From: Amycolatopsis sp. NBC_00345
GTDB taxonomy: Bacteria > Actinomycetota > Actinomycetes > Mycobacteriales > Pseudonocardiaceae
Assembly (NCBI RefSeq): GCF_036116635.1
Contig: NZ_CP107995.1
Coordinates: 744,001 to 808,000 of the forward strand
Reading direction: 5' to 3'
Length of the DNA stretch: 64,000 nucleotides
Below, piece after piece: positions 40,674 through 49,390 of this stretch. A program made the position numbers and the translations under genes. The notes below the pieces were generated by a model that had not been told where the DNA came from, did no database searches, and saw only the letters and a program-made list of their open reading frames with translations. The number at the start of each line of letters is the position of its first letter. Position 1 is the first letter of the stretch.

Positions 40674-40927
40674 ACCGGCATGGTGTCATCCCCAGCTCGC
40701 AAGGGTGGAATATTCGTCAAACGGTCCAGGGTGCACGGAGGAGATCCATCAGCAGCGCTCGGGTGCAGGCAGGGCACAGGAACGCGTCCGGGCTCGGCCG
40801 GTGACGCGGCGGAGCGTCGAGTCGAGCATGGCAGCAGCTCCCGCGGAGGCGGAGAAAACAATCAGGCGTGCTTGCTTTTTTCCCGGCCGGGGTGCCAGGC
40901 TGGCCGGAGGACGCAAGGAGGCGTGGC
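40674..40927. other. Intergenic stretch right of the type VII cassette
   Basis: No convincing gene. A minus-strand frame ending near 40717 holds DAFLCPACTRALLMDLLRAP, which could be a decayed zinc-ribbon piece, but its start lies in the next gene. The AAGGAGG ribosome-binding site of the following gene is at 40916-40922. Confidence 0.4.
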
Positions 40928-41719
40928 ATGGCTGATCTCGGCGTGATCCTCGGGGATCTGGCGGCCGAATCGCAGACGATCGACGACGTGGTGGCGGGGT
41001 TGCCGGCTTCCGACTGGGCCCGGCCGACGCCCGCGCCGGGGTGGACGGTCGCGCATCAGATCGCGCACCTGGCCTGGACCGACGCCAAGTCGCTGATCTC
41101 CGCGCGCCGGCCGGGGGACTGGCCGGCCGAGGTCGAGAACCTGCTCAGCATCGGCGAGGACTACGTCGACGCCGGGGCGCGGGAGCTGGCGCAGGCGCCG
41201 CCGCGGGAGTTGCTCGGGCAGTGGCGTGAGGGGCGGGCCGCGCTGGCCGAGGCGCTCGCCGCGGTGCCCGAGGGGCAGAAACTGCCCTGGTACGGCCCGC
41301 CGATGAGCGCCGCGTCCATGGCCACCGCCCGGATCATGGAGACCTGGGCCCACGGCCAGGACGTCTTCGACGCCCTCGGGCTCACCCGCGAGCCGACTGC
41401 GCGGCTGTGGCACATCGCCCGCTTCGGCACCCGCACCCGCGACTTCGCGTTCAAACTCCACTCCCTCGCCCCGCCCAGCGAGGAGTTCCGGGTCGAGCTG
41501 GCCTCGCCCGACGGCACCACCTGGGCGTTCGGGCCCGAGGACGCCGAGCAGCGGCTGACCGGCAGCGCCGTCGGCTTCTGCCTGGTCATCACGCAGCGGC
41601 GGCATCCGGCCGACACCGACCTGGTCGCCACCGGCGCCGACGTCGAGGAGTGGCTGGGCATCGCGCAGGCCTTCGCCGGGCCGCCCGGGGCCGGACGCAA
41701 GCCGGGGCAGTTCGCATGA
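40928..41719 (+). CDS. TIGR03084 family protein (mycothiol maleylpyruvate isomerase-like fold)
   Basis: 263 residues; ATG 5 bases after AAGGAGG. The N-terminal half is a DinB/MDMPI-type four-helix bundle with GWTVAHQIAHLAWTDAKS (first His ligands) and ARIMETWAHGQDVFDALG (third His), the metal site of mycothiol-dependent isomerases. The C-terminal half has the small lipid-transfer-like domain ending RRHPADTDLVATGADVEEWL. TIGR03084 members are typical of actinobacterial catabolic operons. Its stop overlaps the start of the AtuA-like gene (ATGA), placing it first in a seven-gene coupled operon. Confidence 0.82.
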   Translation: MADLGVILGDLAAESQTIDDVVAGLPASDWARPTPAPGWTVAHQIAHLAWTDAKSLISARRPGDWPAEVENLLSIGEDYVDAGARELAQAPPRELLGQWREGRAALAEALAAVPEGQKLPWYGPPMSAASMATARIMETWAHGQDVFDALGLTREPTARLWHIARFGTRTRDFAFKLHSLAPPSEEFRVELASPDGTTWAFGPEDAEQRLTGSAVGFCLVITQRRHPADTDLVATGADVEEWLGIAQAFAGPPGAGRKPGQFA

Positions 41720-43419
41720 CCGCCCAGAACATGCCGCTCAGGATCGGCAACGCGTCCGGTTTCTACGGCGACCGGTTCTCCGCCGTCCGCGAGATGCTCA
41801 CCGGCGGCCCGCTGGACGTGCTCACCGGCGACTACCTCGCCGAGCTGACCATGCTCATCCTCGGCCGCGACCGGATGAAGGACCCGAACCGCGGTTACGC
41901 CAAGACCTTCCTTCGCCAGATGGAGGAGAACCTGGCGCTGGCCAAGGAAAAGGGCGTGAAGATCGTCGCCAACGCCGGTGGGCTCAACCCCGCCGGGCTC
42001 GCCGCCGCCCTCCGCGAACTGGCCGAGAAGCTCCAACTCGACGTGAAGATCGCGCACGTCGAGGGTGACGACCTCCTCGCGCGGGCTGAGGAACTCGGAT
42101 TCAAGAACCCCTTGACTGCCAACGCTTATCTCGGCGCCTGGGGCATCGCGGAGTGCCTGAACGCCGGGGCCGACGTGGTGGTCACCGGGCGTGTCACCGA
42201 CGCTTCGGTGATCGTCGGCCCGGCCGCCGCGCACTTCGGCTGGGCGCGGGACGACTACGACGCGCTGGCCGGCGCCGTCGTGGCCGGGCACGTGATCGAG
42301 TGCGGCACCCAGGCGACCGGCGGCAACTACGCGTTCTTCCGCGAGCAGCCGATCGGCGTCCCCGGCTTCCCGATCGCGGAGGTCCACGCCGACGGGTCCT
42401 GCGTGATCACCAAGCACCCGGGCACCGGCGGGGTGGTGAACACCGGCACCGTCACCGCGCAGCTGCTCTACGAAATCACCGGCGCCCGCTACGCCAACCC
42501 GGACGTGACCAGCCGGTTCGACACCCTGGCCCTGTCGCCGGACGGCCCGGACCGCGTCCGGATCACCGGGGTCCGCGGCGAGGCCCCGCCGCCCACGCTG
42601 AAGGTGTGCCTCAACTCCCTCGGCGGCTTCCGCAACGAGACGACGTTTGTCCTCACCGGACTGGACATCGAGGAAAAAGCCGCGCTGGTAAGGGATCAAC
42701 TCGCGGCGGCGCTCAAGCCGCACCCGCCCGCCGACGTCCGGTGGACGCTCGCCCGCACCGACCACACCGATGCCGACACCGAGGAACGGGCCAGCGCGCT
42801 GCTGCACGTCGCGGTGAAGGACAGCGACCCGAAGGTCGCCGGCCGCGCGTTCAGCGGCGCCGCGATAGAGCTGGCGCTGGCCAGCTACCCCGGTTTCCAC
42901 GTCACCGCACCGCCTTCCGACGCCTCACCCTATGGCGTCTACACCGCGTCCTATGTAGACGCGGAGAAGGTGCCGCACGTCGCGGTGCTGCCCGACGGAC
43001 GTCGAGTCGACATCGCGCGGGCGGCCGAAACCCTGGCTCTGTCCGAAGTGGACGAGCCCGCGCTGCCCGAGCCGCTGCCGGACGGGCCGGTCCGCCGCGT
43101 CCCGCTCGGCCGGGTGATCGGCGCGCGCAGCGGGGACAAGGGCGGCAATGCGAACCTGGGTGTGTGGGTGCGCTCGGAGGAGGCGTGGCGCTGGCTCGTG
43201 CACCGGCTCACCGTCGGCGAGTTCCGGCTGCTGCTGCCCGAGACGCACGCGCTGGCCGTGACCCGGCACCTGCTGCCCAACCTGTGGGCGATGAACTTCG
43301 TCGTCGAGGACATCCTCGGCGAGGGCGTCGCCTCGCAGGCCCGGTTCGACCCGCAGGCCAAGGCGTTCGGCGAATGGCTGCGGTCCCGCGAGATCGACGT
43401 GCCGGAGGCGCTGCTGTGA
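41716..43419 (+). CDS. Acyclic terpene utilization AtuA family protein
   Basis: 567 residues. It begins PLRIGNASGFYGDRFSAVRE and contains VKIVANAGGLNPAGLAAAL, VVVTGRVTDASVIVGPAAAH and HVIECGTQATGGNY. These are the family blocks of AtuA (DUF1446). A C-terminal AtuA-like part contains GARSGDKGGNANLGVWVRS and LWAMNFVVEDILGEG. AtuA is needed for citronellol/geraniol breakdown in Pseudomonas, but its chemistry is unclear. Here it is coupled to both neighbours by 4-base overlaps and is linked to acyl-CoA dehydrogenase and carboxylase genes. Confidence 0.88.
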   Translation: MTAQNMPLRIGNASGFYGDRFSAVREMLTGGPLDVLTGDYLAELTMLILGRDRMKDPNRGYAKTFLRQMEENLALAKEKGVKIVANAGGLNPAGLAAALRELAEKLQLDVKIAHVEGDDLLARAEELGFKNPLTANAYLGAWGIAECLNAGADVVVTGRVTDASVIVGPAAAHFGWARDDYDALAGAVVAGHVIECGTQATGGNYAFFREQPIGVPGFPIAEVHADGSCVITKHPGTGGVVNTGTVTAQLLYEITGARYANPDVTSRFDTLALSPDGPDRVRITGVRGEAPPPTLKVCLNSLGGFRNETTFVLTGLDIEEKAALVRDQLAAALKPHPPADVRWTLARTDHTDADTEERASALLHVAVKDSDPKVAGRAFSGAAIELALASYPGFHVTAPPSDASPYGVYTASYVDAEKVPHVAVLPDGRRVDIARAAETLALSEVDEPALPEPLPDGPVRRVPLGRVIGARSGDKGGNANLGVWVRSEEAWRWLVHRLTVGEFRLLLPETHALAVTRHLLPNLWAMNFVVEDILGEGVASQARFDPQAKAFGEWLRSREIDVPEALL

Positions 43420-44567
43420 TCGTCGACCCCTTCCGCACGCCGGAGCGCACGGAGTTGCGCGCGACCGTCCGCCGCTTCGTCGAGAAGGAAGTGCTGCCGC
43501 ACCTGGACGAGTGGGAACGCGCGGGTGAGCTGCCGCGCGAGCTGCACCGCAAGGCCGGTGACCTCGGCCTGCTCGGCGTGGCGTTCCCCGAGGCCGTGGG
43601 CGGTGGCGACGGCAACTACCTCGACGCGCTCGTGGTCGCCGAGGAGATGCACTACGCGGGTGGCTCGGGCGGGCTCTTCGCGTCGCTGTTCACCTGCGGC
43701 ATCGCCGTGCCGCACATCGCCGAGGCGGGCGACCCGGTGCAGATCGAGCGCTGGGTGCGCCCGACGCTGGCCGGCGACAAGATCGGCTCGCTCGCCGTGA
43801 CCGAGCCGGACGGCGGCTCGGACGTCGCGGGCATCCGCACCACCGCCGTGCGCGAGGGCGACGAGTACGTGGTCAACGGCGCCAAGACGTTCATCACCTC
43901 CGGCTGCCGCGCGGACTTCGTCACCACCGTGGTCCGCACCGGCGGCGAAGGCGCGCATGGCATCTCGCTGCTCGTGGTCGAGCGCGGCACCCCCGGGTTC
44001 ACCGTCTCCCGCAAGCTGGAGAAGATGGGCTGGGCCGCCTCGGACACCGCGGAACTGTCCTACGTGGACGCCCGGGTGCCGGCGGAGAACCTGGTCGGCG
44101 CCGAGAACAGCGGCTTCGCCCAGGTGGCCACCCAGTTCGTCACCGAGCGGCTTTCGCTCGCCGTGCAGGCGTACGCGCACGCCCAGCGCGCGCTGGACCT
44201 GACCCTGGACTGGTGCCGGCTGCGCGAGACGTTCGGCCGCCCGCTCATCTCGCGGCAGCTGGTACAGCACAAGCTCACCGAGATGGCGCGCAAGACCGAC
44301 GTCGCCCGTACCTACGCCCGGCAGACCGCCGTCCGCCACGTTTCCGGCGAAGAGGTGATCGCCGAGGCCTGTTTCGCCAAGAACACCGCCGTCGAGGCCG
44401 CCGAATGGGTGGTGAGCGAGGCCGTGCAGCTGCACGGCGGGCTCGGCTACATGCGCGAGTCCGAAGTGGAGCGGCACTACCGTGACGTCCGCATCCTCGG
44501 CATCGGCGGCGGCACCACCGAGATCCTCACCGGCCTGGCCGCGAAGCGATTGGGATACACCGCATGA
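43416..44567 (+). CDS. Acyl-CoA dehydrogenase (first copy)
   Basis: 383 residues from GTG at 43416, overlapping the AtuA stop. FAD/substrate motifs include SLAVTEPDGGSDVAGIRTTA, KTFITSG and, near the end, QLHGGLGYMRESEVERHYRD and ILGIGGGTTEIL. The position of the usual catalytic Glu in the isobutyryl/long-chain type is occupied by the segment YRDVRILGIGGGTTEI with its Glu. It introduces a double bond into an acyl-CoA and passes electrons to ETF. In the context of AtuA and carboxylase, a citronellyl-CoA or branched acyl-CoA substrate is plausible. Confidence 0.9.
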   Translation: MIVDPFRTPERTELRATVRRFVEKEVLPHLDEWERAGELPRELHRKAGDLGLLGVAFPEAVGGGDGNYLDALVVAEEMHYAGGSGGLFASLFTCGIAVPHIAEAGDPVQIERWVRPTLAGDKIGSLAVTEPDGGSDVAGIRTTAVREGDEYVVNGAKTFITSGCRADFVTTVVRTGGEGAHGISLLVVERGTPGFTVSRKLEKMGWAASDTAELSYVDARVPAENLVGAENSGFAQVATQFVTERLSLAVQAYAHAQRALDLTLDWCRLRETFGRPLISRQLVQHKLTEMARKTDVARTYARQTAVRHVSGEEVIAEACFAKNTAVEAAEWVVSEAVQLHGGLGYMRESEVERHYRDVRILGIGGGTTEILTGLAAKRLGYTA

Positions 44568-46165
44568 CCGCACTGAGGTCTACTGTGGACACGAGGGCGG
44601 GGGAGTTCGCCGCCAACCGTGAGTCCATGCTCGAGAAGCTCGCCGAGATCGACGCCGAGCACGCGAAGGCCGTCGCCGGTGGCGGCGAGAAGTACGTGGA
44701 ACGCCACCGCAAACGGGGCAAGCTGCTCGCCCGTGAGCGCATCGAACTGCTGCTGGACGAGGATTCGCCGTTCCTGGAGCTTTCGCCGCTCGCCGCGTGG
44801 GGCTCGGACTACCGCGTGGGCGCCAGCGTGATCACCGGCATCGGCGTGGTCGAGGGCGTCGAGTGCCTGATCTCGGCGAGCGACCCGACCGTCAAGGGCG
44901 GCGCGAGCAACCCGTGGACGACCAAGAAGAGCTTCCGCGCGGCCGACATCGCCGCGCAGAACCGGCTGCCGGTGATCAACCTCGTCGAGTCCGGCGGCGC
45001 GGACCTGCCGACGCAGAAGGAGATCTTCATCCCCGGCGGCCGGGTCTTCCGCGACCTCACGCGGTCCTCGGCCGCGAAGGTGCCCACCGTCGCGCTGGTC
45101 TTCGGCAACTCGACCGCCGGCGGCGCGTACCTGCCGGGCATGTCGGACTACGTGGTGATGGTCAAGGAGCGCGCGAAGGTGTTTCTCGGCGGGCCGCCGC
45201 TGGTCAAGATGGCGACCGGCGAGGAGTCCGACGACGAGTCGCTCGGCGGCGCGGAGATGCACGCGCGCACGTCCGGGCTGGCCGATTACCTGGCCACCGA
45301 CGAACAGGACGCCATCCGGCTGGGCCGCAGCATCATCAAGCGGCTCAACTGGCGCAAGCAGGGCCCGCTGCCGGAACCGGGTTACGCCGAGCCGCTGTTC
45401 GACGCCGAGGACCTGCTCGGCATCGTGCCGAGCGACCTCAAGGTCCCGTTCGACCCGCGTGAGGTGATCAGCCGCGTGGTCGACGGCTCCGACTTCGACG
45501 AGTTCAAGCCGCTCTACGGCCCGAGCCTGGTCACCGGCTGGGCCCGCGTCCACGGTTACCCGGTGGGCGTGCTCGCCAACGCGCAGGGGGTGCTGTTCGG
45601 CGAGGAGTCGCAGAAGGCCGCGCAGTTCATCCAGCTGGCCAACCAGATCGACACCCCGCTGGTCTTCCTGCACAACACCACCGGCTACATGGTCGGCAAG
45701 GAGTACGAGCAGAGCGGGATCATCAAGCACGGCGCGATGATGATCAACGCGGTGTCCAACTCGAAGGTGCCGCACCTGTCCGTCCTCATGGGAGCGTCCT
45801 ACGGCGCCGGGCACTACGGCATGTGCGGCCGCGCGTACGACCCGCGGTTCCTGTTCGCCTGGCCCAGTGCGAAATCGGCGGTGATGGGCCCGGCGCAGCT
45901 GGCCGGCGTGCTGTCGATCGTCGCGCGGGCGGCGGCCGCGAACCGGGGACAGGCTTACAGCGAGGAGAACGACGCGGCCATGCGCGCGATGGTCGAAGCC
46001 CAGATCGAGGCCGAGTCGATGCCGATGTTCCTCTCCGGCATGCTCTACGACGACGGCATCATCGACCCGCGCGACACCCGCACCGTGCTCGGGCTGAGCC
46101 TGTCCGCGATCCACAATGGACCAGTGAAGGGCGCCGAGGGTGGTTTCGGCGTCTTCCGGATGTAG
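44564..46165 (+). CDS. Biotin-dependent acyl-CoA carboxylase, carboxyltransferase (beta) subunit
   Basis: 533 residues, coupled by ATGA overlap to the dehydrogenase. Hallmarks are RHRKRGKLLARERIELLLD, NLVESGGADLPTQKEIF, the oxyanion region VFGNSTAGGAYLPGMSDY and the second GASYGAGHYGMCGRAYDPRF. The sequence AQGVLFGEESQKAAQFIQLA with LVFLHNTTGYMVGKEYEQSG is typical of methylcrotonyl-, geranyl- and related carboxylases rather than propionyl-CoA carboxylase. The enzyme moves CO2 from carboxybiotin to an enoyl- or acyl-CoA. Geranyl-CoA versus 3-methylcrotonyl-CoA cannot be told by eye. Confidence 0.92.
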   Translation: MTALRSTVDTRAGEFAANRESMLEKLAEIDAEHAKAVAGGGEKYVERHRKRGKLLARERIELLLDEDSPFLELSPLAAWGSDYRVGASVITGIGVVEGVECLISASDPTVKGGASNPWTTKKSFRAADIAAQNRLPVINLVESGGADLPTQKEIFIPGGRVFRDLTRSSAAKVPTVALVFGNSTAGGAYLPGMSDYVVMVKERAKVFLGGPPLVKMATGEESDDESLGGAEMHARTSGLADYLATDEQDAIRLGRSIIKRLNWRKQGPLPEPGYAEPLFDAEDLLGIVPSDLKVPFDPREVISRVVDGSDFDEFKPLYGPSLVTGWARVHGYPVGVLANAQGVLFGEESQKAAQFIQLANQIDTPLVFLHNTTGYMVGKEYEQSGIIKHGAMMINAVSNSKVPHLSVLMGASYGAGHYGMCGRAYDPRFLFAWPSAKSAVMGPAQLAGVLSIVARAAAANRGQAYSEENDAAMRAMVEAQIEAESMPMFLSGMLYDDGIIDPRDTRTVLGLSLSAIHNGPVKGAEGGFGVFRM

Positions 46166-46175
46166 GGGTGGCTTC

Positions 46176-48158
46176 GTGATTCGAAATCTGCTGGTCGCCA
46201 ACCGCGGGGAGATCGCCCGCCGGGTGTTCCGCAGCTGCCGCGACGCCGGGATCGGCACCGTGGCGGTGTTCTCGGACGCCGATGCCGACGCCCCGCACAC
46301 TACGGAGGCCGACGTCGCCGTGCGGTTGCCGGGAAACACGCCGGGCGAGACGTACCTGCGTTCCGAGCTGATCGTGAAGGCCGCGGCCGAAGCGGGCGCG
46401 GACGCCGTGCACCCGGGTTACGGCTTCCTGTCCGAGAACGCCGCGTTCGCGCAGGCCGTGCTGGACGCGGGGCTGACCTGGGTCGGCCCGCCGCCGGAGG
46501 CGATCGCGACGATGGGCTCCAAAGTGGAGTCCAAACGCCTGATGGCCGCCGCCGGGGTGCCCGTGCTGGCGGAGCTGGACCCGGCCGGGGTGACCGAGGC
46601 CGACCTGCCGCTGCTGGTCAAGGCGTCCGCGGGCGGTGGCGGACGGGGCATGCGCGTGGTGCGGGAGCTGGGCGAGCTGGCCGAGGCCGTCGCGGGCGCC
46701 GCCGCCGAGGCCGGCTCGGCGTTCGGCGACCCGACCGTGTTCTGCGAGCGCTACCTGGAGACCGGGCGGCACATCGAGGTCCAGGTGCTCGCCGACCGCC
46801 ACGGCACGGTGTGGGCGGTGGGGGAGCGGGAGTGCTCGATCCAGCGCCGGCACCAGAAGGTCGTGGAAGAAGCGCCTTCTCCGTTTGTCGACACGGCGAT
46901 GCGCGCGGAGCTGTTCGACGCCGCGCGCAAGGCGACGCAGGCGATCGACTACGTCGGCGCGGGCACCGTCGAGTTCCTCGCCGGTCCGGACGGGCGGTTC
47001 TACTTCCTGGAGATGAACACCCGCCTGCAGGTCGAGCACCCGGTGACCGAGAACGTGACCGGGCTGGACCTGGTGTCGCTGCAGCTTTCGATCGCCGAGG
47101 GGGCGCAGCTGCCGCCGGAGCCGCCTGCGGCGCAAGGACATGCGATCGAGGTCCGGCTCTACGCGGAGACCGTGGCCGTTCAAGACGGGGTCGCGGACTG
47201 GCAGCCGCAGAGCGGCACGCTGCACACGTTCGAGGTCCCCGGCGTCGACCGTGAGTTCACCCCCGGCGCGGGACTGCGGCTCGACTCCGGCGTCGAGTCC
47301 GGCTCGGTCGTCGGCGTGTTCTACGACCCGATGCTGGCGAAGGTGATCGCCTGGGCCCCGACCCGCGACGAGGCGGCCCGGCGGCTCGCGGCCGCGCTCG
47401 AGGGCGCGAAGATCCACGGCGTGGTCACGAACCGCGACCTGCTGGTGAACGTGTTGCGCCACGAGGCTTTCCTGGCCGGCGAGACGGACACCGCGTTCTT
47501 CGACCGGCACGGCCTGGCCACGCTGGCGAAGCCGCTGGCCACAGTGGACACCGAGCGGCTGTCCGCCCTCGCCGCGGCGCTGTCGGACGCGGCGGGCAAC
47601 CGGGCGGAGGCGCGGACGCTCGGCCGGCTGCCCAGCGGCTGGCGCAACGTGCGTTCGGCCGGGCAGCGCAAGGAGTTCAGTCGCGGGGAGACGACGTACG
47701 AGGTGGTCTACGCGCTGACCCGGGACGGCCTGCGGGCCGAAGGGTACGACGGCGTCGACCTGGTCACCGCCGAGCCCGGCCGGGTGGTGCTGGACGTCGG
47801 CGGCGTGCGGCGCGCGTTCACCGTCGCCCGGCACGGCTCGGAGTCCTATGTGGACTCGGCGCTCGGCCCAGTGGCCTTCACCGCGGCCCCGCGGTTCGCG
47901 GACCCGGCCGCGGCGCTGGCGGCGGGCTCGCTGGTCGCGCCCATGCCGGGCACGGTCGTACGGCTCGCCGTGGCCGCGGGTGACGTCGTGGCGGCGGGCG
48001 ACCCGCTGCTGTGGCTGGAGGCGATGAAGATGGAGCACCGGATCGCGGCCCCCGCCGACGGCGTGGTCACCGAGCTGCCGGTGGAGGTCGGGTTACAGGT
48101 CGAGGTCGGCACGATTCTGGCTGTGGTGGGAGAAGCTGTGTTGGGAGAAAGCGTATGA
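46176..48158 (+). CDS. Acyl-CoA carboxylase alpha subunit (biotin carboxylase plus BCCP)
   Basis: 660 residues from GTG at 46176, 10 bases after the beta subunit. The biotin carboxylase domain has NLLVANRGEIARRVFRSCRD, HPGYGFLSENAAFAQA, the Gly-rich ATP lid KASAGGGGRGMRVV, ERECSIQRRHQKVVEEAPSP and EMNTRLQVEHPVTE. A short linker domain leads to BCCP with the biotinylation site EAMKMEH near residue 622. It carries out ATP-dependent carboxylation of biotin and hands it to the beta subunit. The next gene overlaps it by 4 bases. Confidence 0.95.
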   Translation: MIRNLLVANRGEIARRVFRSCRDAGIGTVAVFSDADADAPHTTEADVAVRLPGNTPGETYLRSELIVKAAAEAGADAVHPGYGFLSENAAFAQAVLDAGLTWVGPPPEAIATMGSKVESKRLMAAAGVPVLAELDPAGVTEADLPLLVKASAGGGGRGMRVVRELGELAEAVAGAAAEAGSAFGDPTVFCERYLETGRHIEVQVLADRHGTVWAVGERECSIQRRHQKVVEEAPSPFVDTAMRAELFDAARKATQAIDYVGAGTVEFLAGPDGRFYFLEMNTRLQVEHPVTENVTGLDLVSLQLSIAEGAQLPPEPPAAQGHAIEVRLYAETVAVQDGVADWQPQSGTLHTFEVPGVDREFTPGAGLRLDSGVESGSVVGVFYDPMLAKVIAWAPTRDEAARRLAAALEGAKIHGVVTNRDLLVNVLRHEAFLAGETDTAFFDRHGLATLAKPLATVDTERLSALAAALSDAAGNRAEARTLGRLPSGWRNVRSAGQRKEFSRGETTYEVVYALTRDGLRAEGYDGVDLVTAEPGRVVLDVGGVRRAFTVARHGSESYVDSALGPVAFTAAPRFADPAAALAAGSLVAPMPGTVVRLAVAAGDVVAAGDPLLWLEAMKMEHRIAAPADGVVTELPVEVGLQVEVGTILAVVGEAVLGESV

Positions 48159-49321
48159 ACGCGATGAACTTCGTCGAGCCCGAGGAGCGCACCGCGCTGC
48201 GCAAGGCGGCGGGCGAACTGGGGCGAAAGTACGGCCACGAGTACTACGCCAAGAAGGCCCGGTCGGGCGAGAAGACCGTCGAGCTGTGGAACGAGGCCGG
48301 CCGGCTCGGCTACCTCGGCGTGAACCTGCCCGAGGAGTACGGCGGGGGCGGCGCCGGGATCGCGGACCTCGGCGCGGTGCTGGAGGAGTTCGCCGCGGCG
48401 GGCTCACCGCTGCTGCTGATGGTCGTCTCGCCGGCCATCTGCGGCACGGTGATCTCCCGCTTCGGCACCGACGAGCAGAAGAAGCTGTGGCTACCCGGCA
48501 TCGCCGACGGCAGCAAGAAGATGGTCTTCGCGATCACCGAGCCCGACGCCGGGTCCAACTCGCACAAGATCACCACCACTGCGCGGCGTGACGGCGGCGA
48601 CTGGGTTTTGAGCGGCCGCAAGGTGTTCATCTCCGGGGTCGACGAGGCCGACGCCGTGCTCGTGGTCGGGCGCACCGAGGACGCGAAGACCGGGCGGCTC
48701 AAGCCGGCGCTGTTCATCGTGCCGACCGACGCGCCGGGGTTCGAGTTCACGAAGATCGAGATGGACCTGGTCGCGCCGGAGAACCAGTTCTCGCTGTTCC
48801 TCGACGACGTCCACCTGCCCGCCGAGGCGCTGGTCGGCGACGAGGACGCGGCGATCGCGCAGCTGTTCGCCGGGCTCAACCCGGAGCGCATCATGGGCGC
48901 GTCGTTCTCGCTCGGCACCGCCCGTTACGCGCTGGACAAGGCCGTGGCCTACGCGAACGAGCGCCAGGTGTGGGGCGCGCCGATCGGCTCGCACCAGGGC
49001 CTGGCGCACCCGCTCGCGCAGATCAAGATCGAGTTCGAGATGGCCAGGCTGATGACCCAGAAGGCCGCCTCGCTGTACGACTCGGGTGACGACTTCGCCG
49101 CCGGCGAGTCCGCCAACATGGCCAAGTACGCGGCCGCCGAGACCGCGATCCACGCGGTCGACCAGGCGGTGCAGACCCACGGCGGCAACGGCCTGGCCAC
49201 CGAGTACGGCCTCGGCTCGCTCGTCACCGCGGTGCGGCTGGGCCGGATCGCGCCGGTGAGCCGGGAGATGGTGCTCAACTTCGTCGGGCAGCACAGCCTC
49301 GGGCTGCCGAAGTCCTACTGA
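48155..49321 (+). CDS. Acyl-CoA dehydrogenase (second copy)
   Basis: 388 residues. Motifs: VFAITEPDAGSNSHKITTTA, KVFISGVDEADAVLVV, NPERIMGASFSLGTARYALD, QVWGAPIGSHQGLAHPLAQI and VQTHGGNGLATEYGLG. The last region gives the Gly-rich FAD contact. It is only distantly like the dehydrogenase earlier in the operon, so it probably acts on another step or chain. It overlaps the carboxylase alpha gene (ATGA) and ends 3 bases before a family B palindrome. Confidence 0.9.
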   Translation: MNAMNFVEPEERTALRKAAGELGRKYGHEYYAKKARSGEKTVELWNEAGRLGYLGVNLPEEYGGGGAGIADLGAVLEEFAAAGSPLLLMVVSPAICGTVISRFGTDEQKKLWLPGIADGSKKMVFAITEPDAGSNSHKITTTARRDGGDWVLSGRKVFISGVDEADAVLVVGRTEDAKTGRLKPALFIVPTDAPGFEFTKIEMDLVAPENQFSLFLDDVHLPAEALVGDEDAAIAQLFAGLNPERIMGASFSLGTARYALDKAVAYANERQVWGAPIGSHQGLAHPLAQIKIEFEMARLMTQKAASLYDSGDDFAAGESANMAKYAAAETAIHAVDQAVQTHGGNGLATEYGLGSLVTAVRLGRIAPVSREMVLNFVGQHSLGLPKSY

Positions 49322-49324
49322 CTC

Positions 49325-49364
49325 GTGAGTGTTTATGACGGTTAGAACCGTCATAAACACTCAC
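49325..49364. repeat. Palindrome family B, copy 2, inside the catabolic operon
   Basis: GTGAGTGTTTATGACGGTT (49325-49343) and its exact reverse complement (49346-49364) are separated by AG. It is identical to the core of 27819-27864. It lies between the second dehydrogenase stop and the SDR ribosome-binding site, so it may cut off or stabilise the upstream message. Confidence 0.88.
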
Positions 49365-49390
49365 AAGCTTTATTCACTATGGAGGTTCCC

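Noticed and set aside
40705..40935. Small open frames on both strands between the type VII cassette and the TIGR03084 gene
   Set aside because: No ribosome-binding site or recognised family; a minus-strand CPAC motif alone is too weak.
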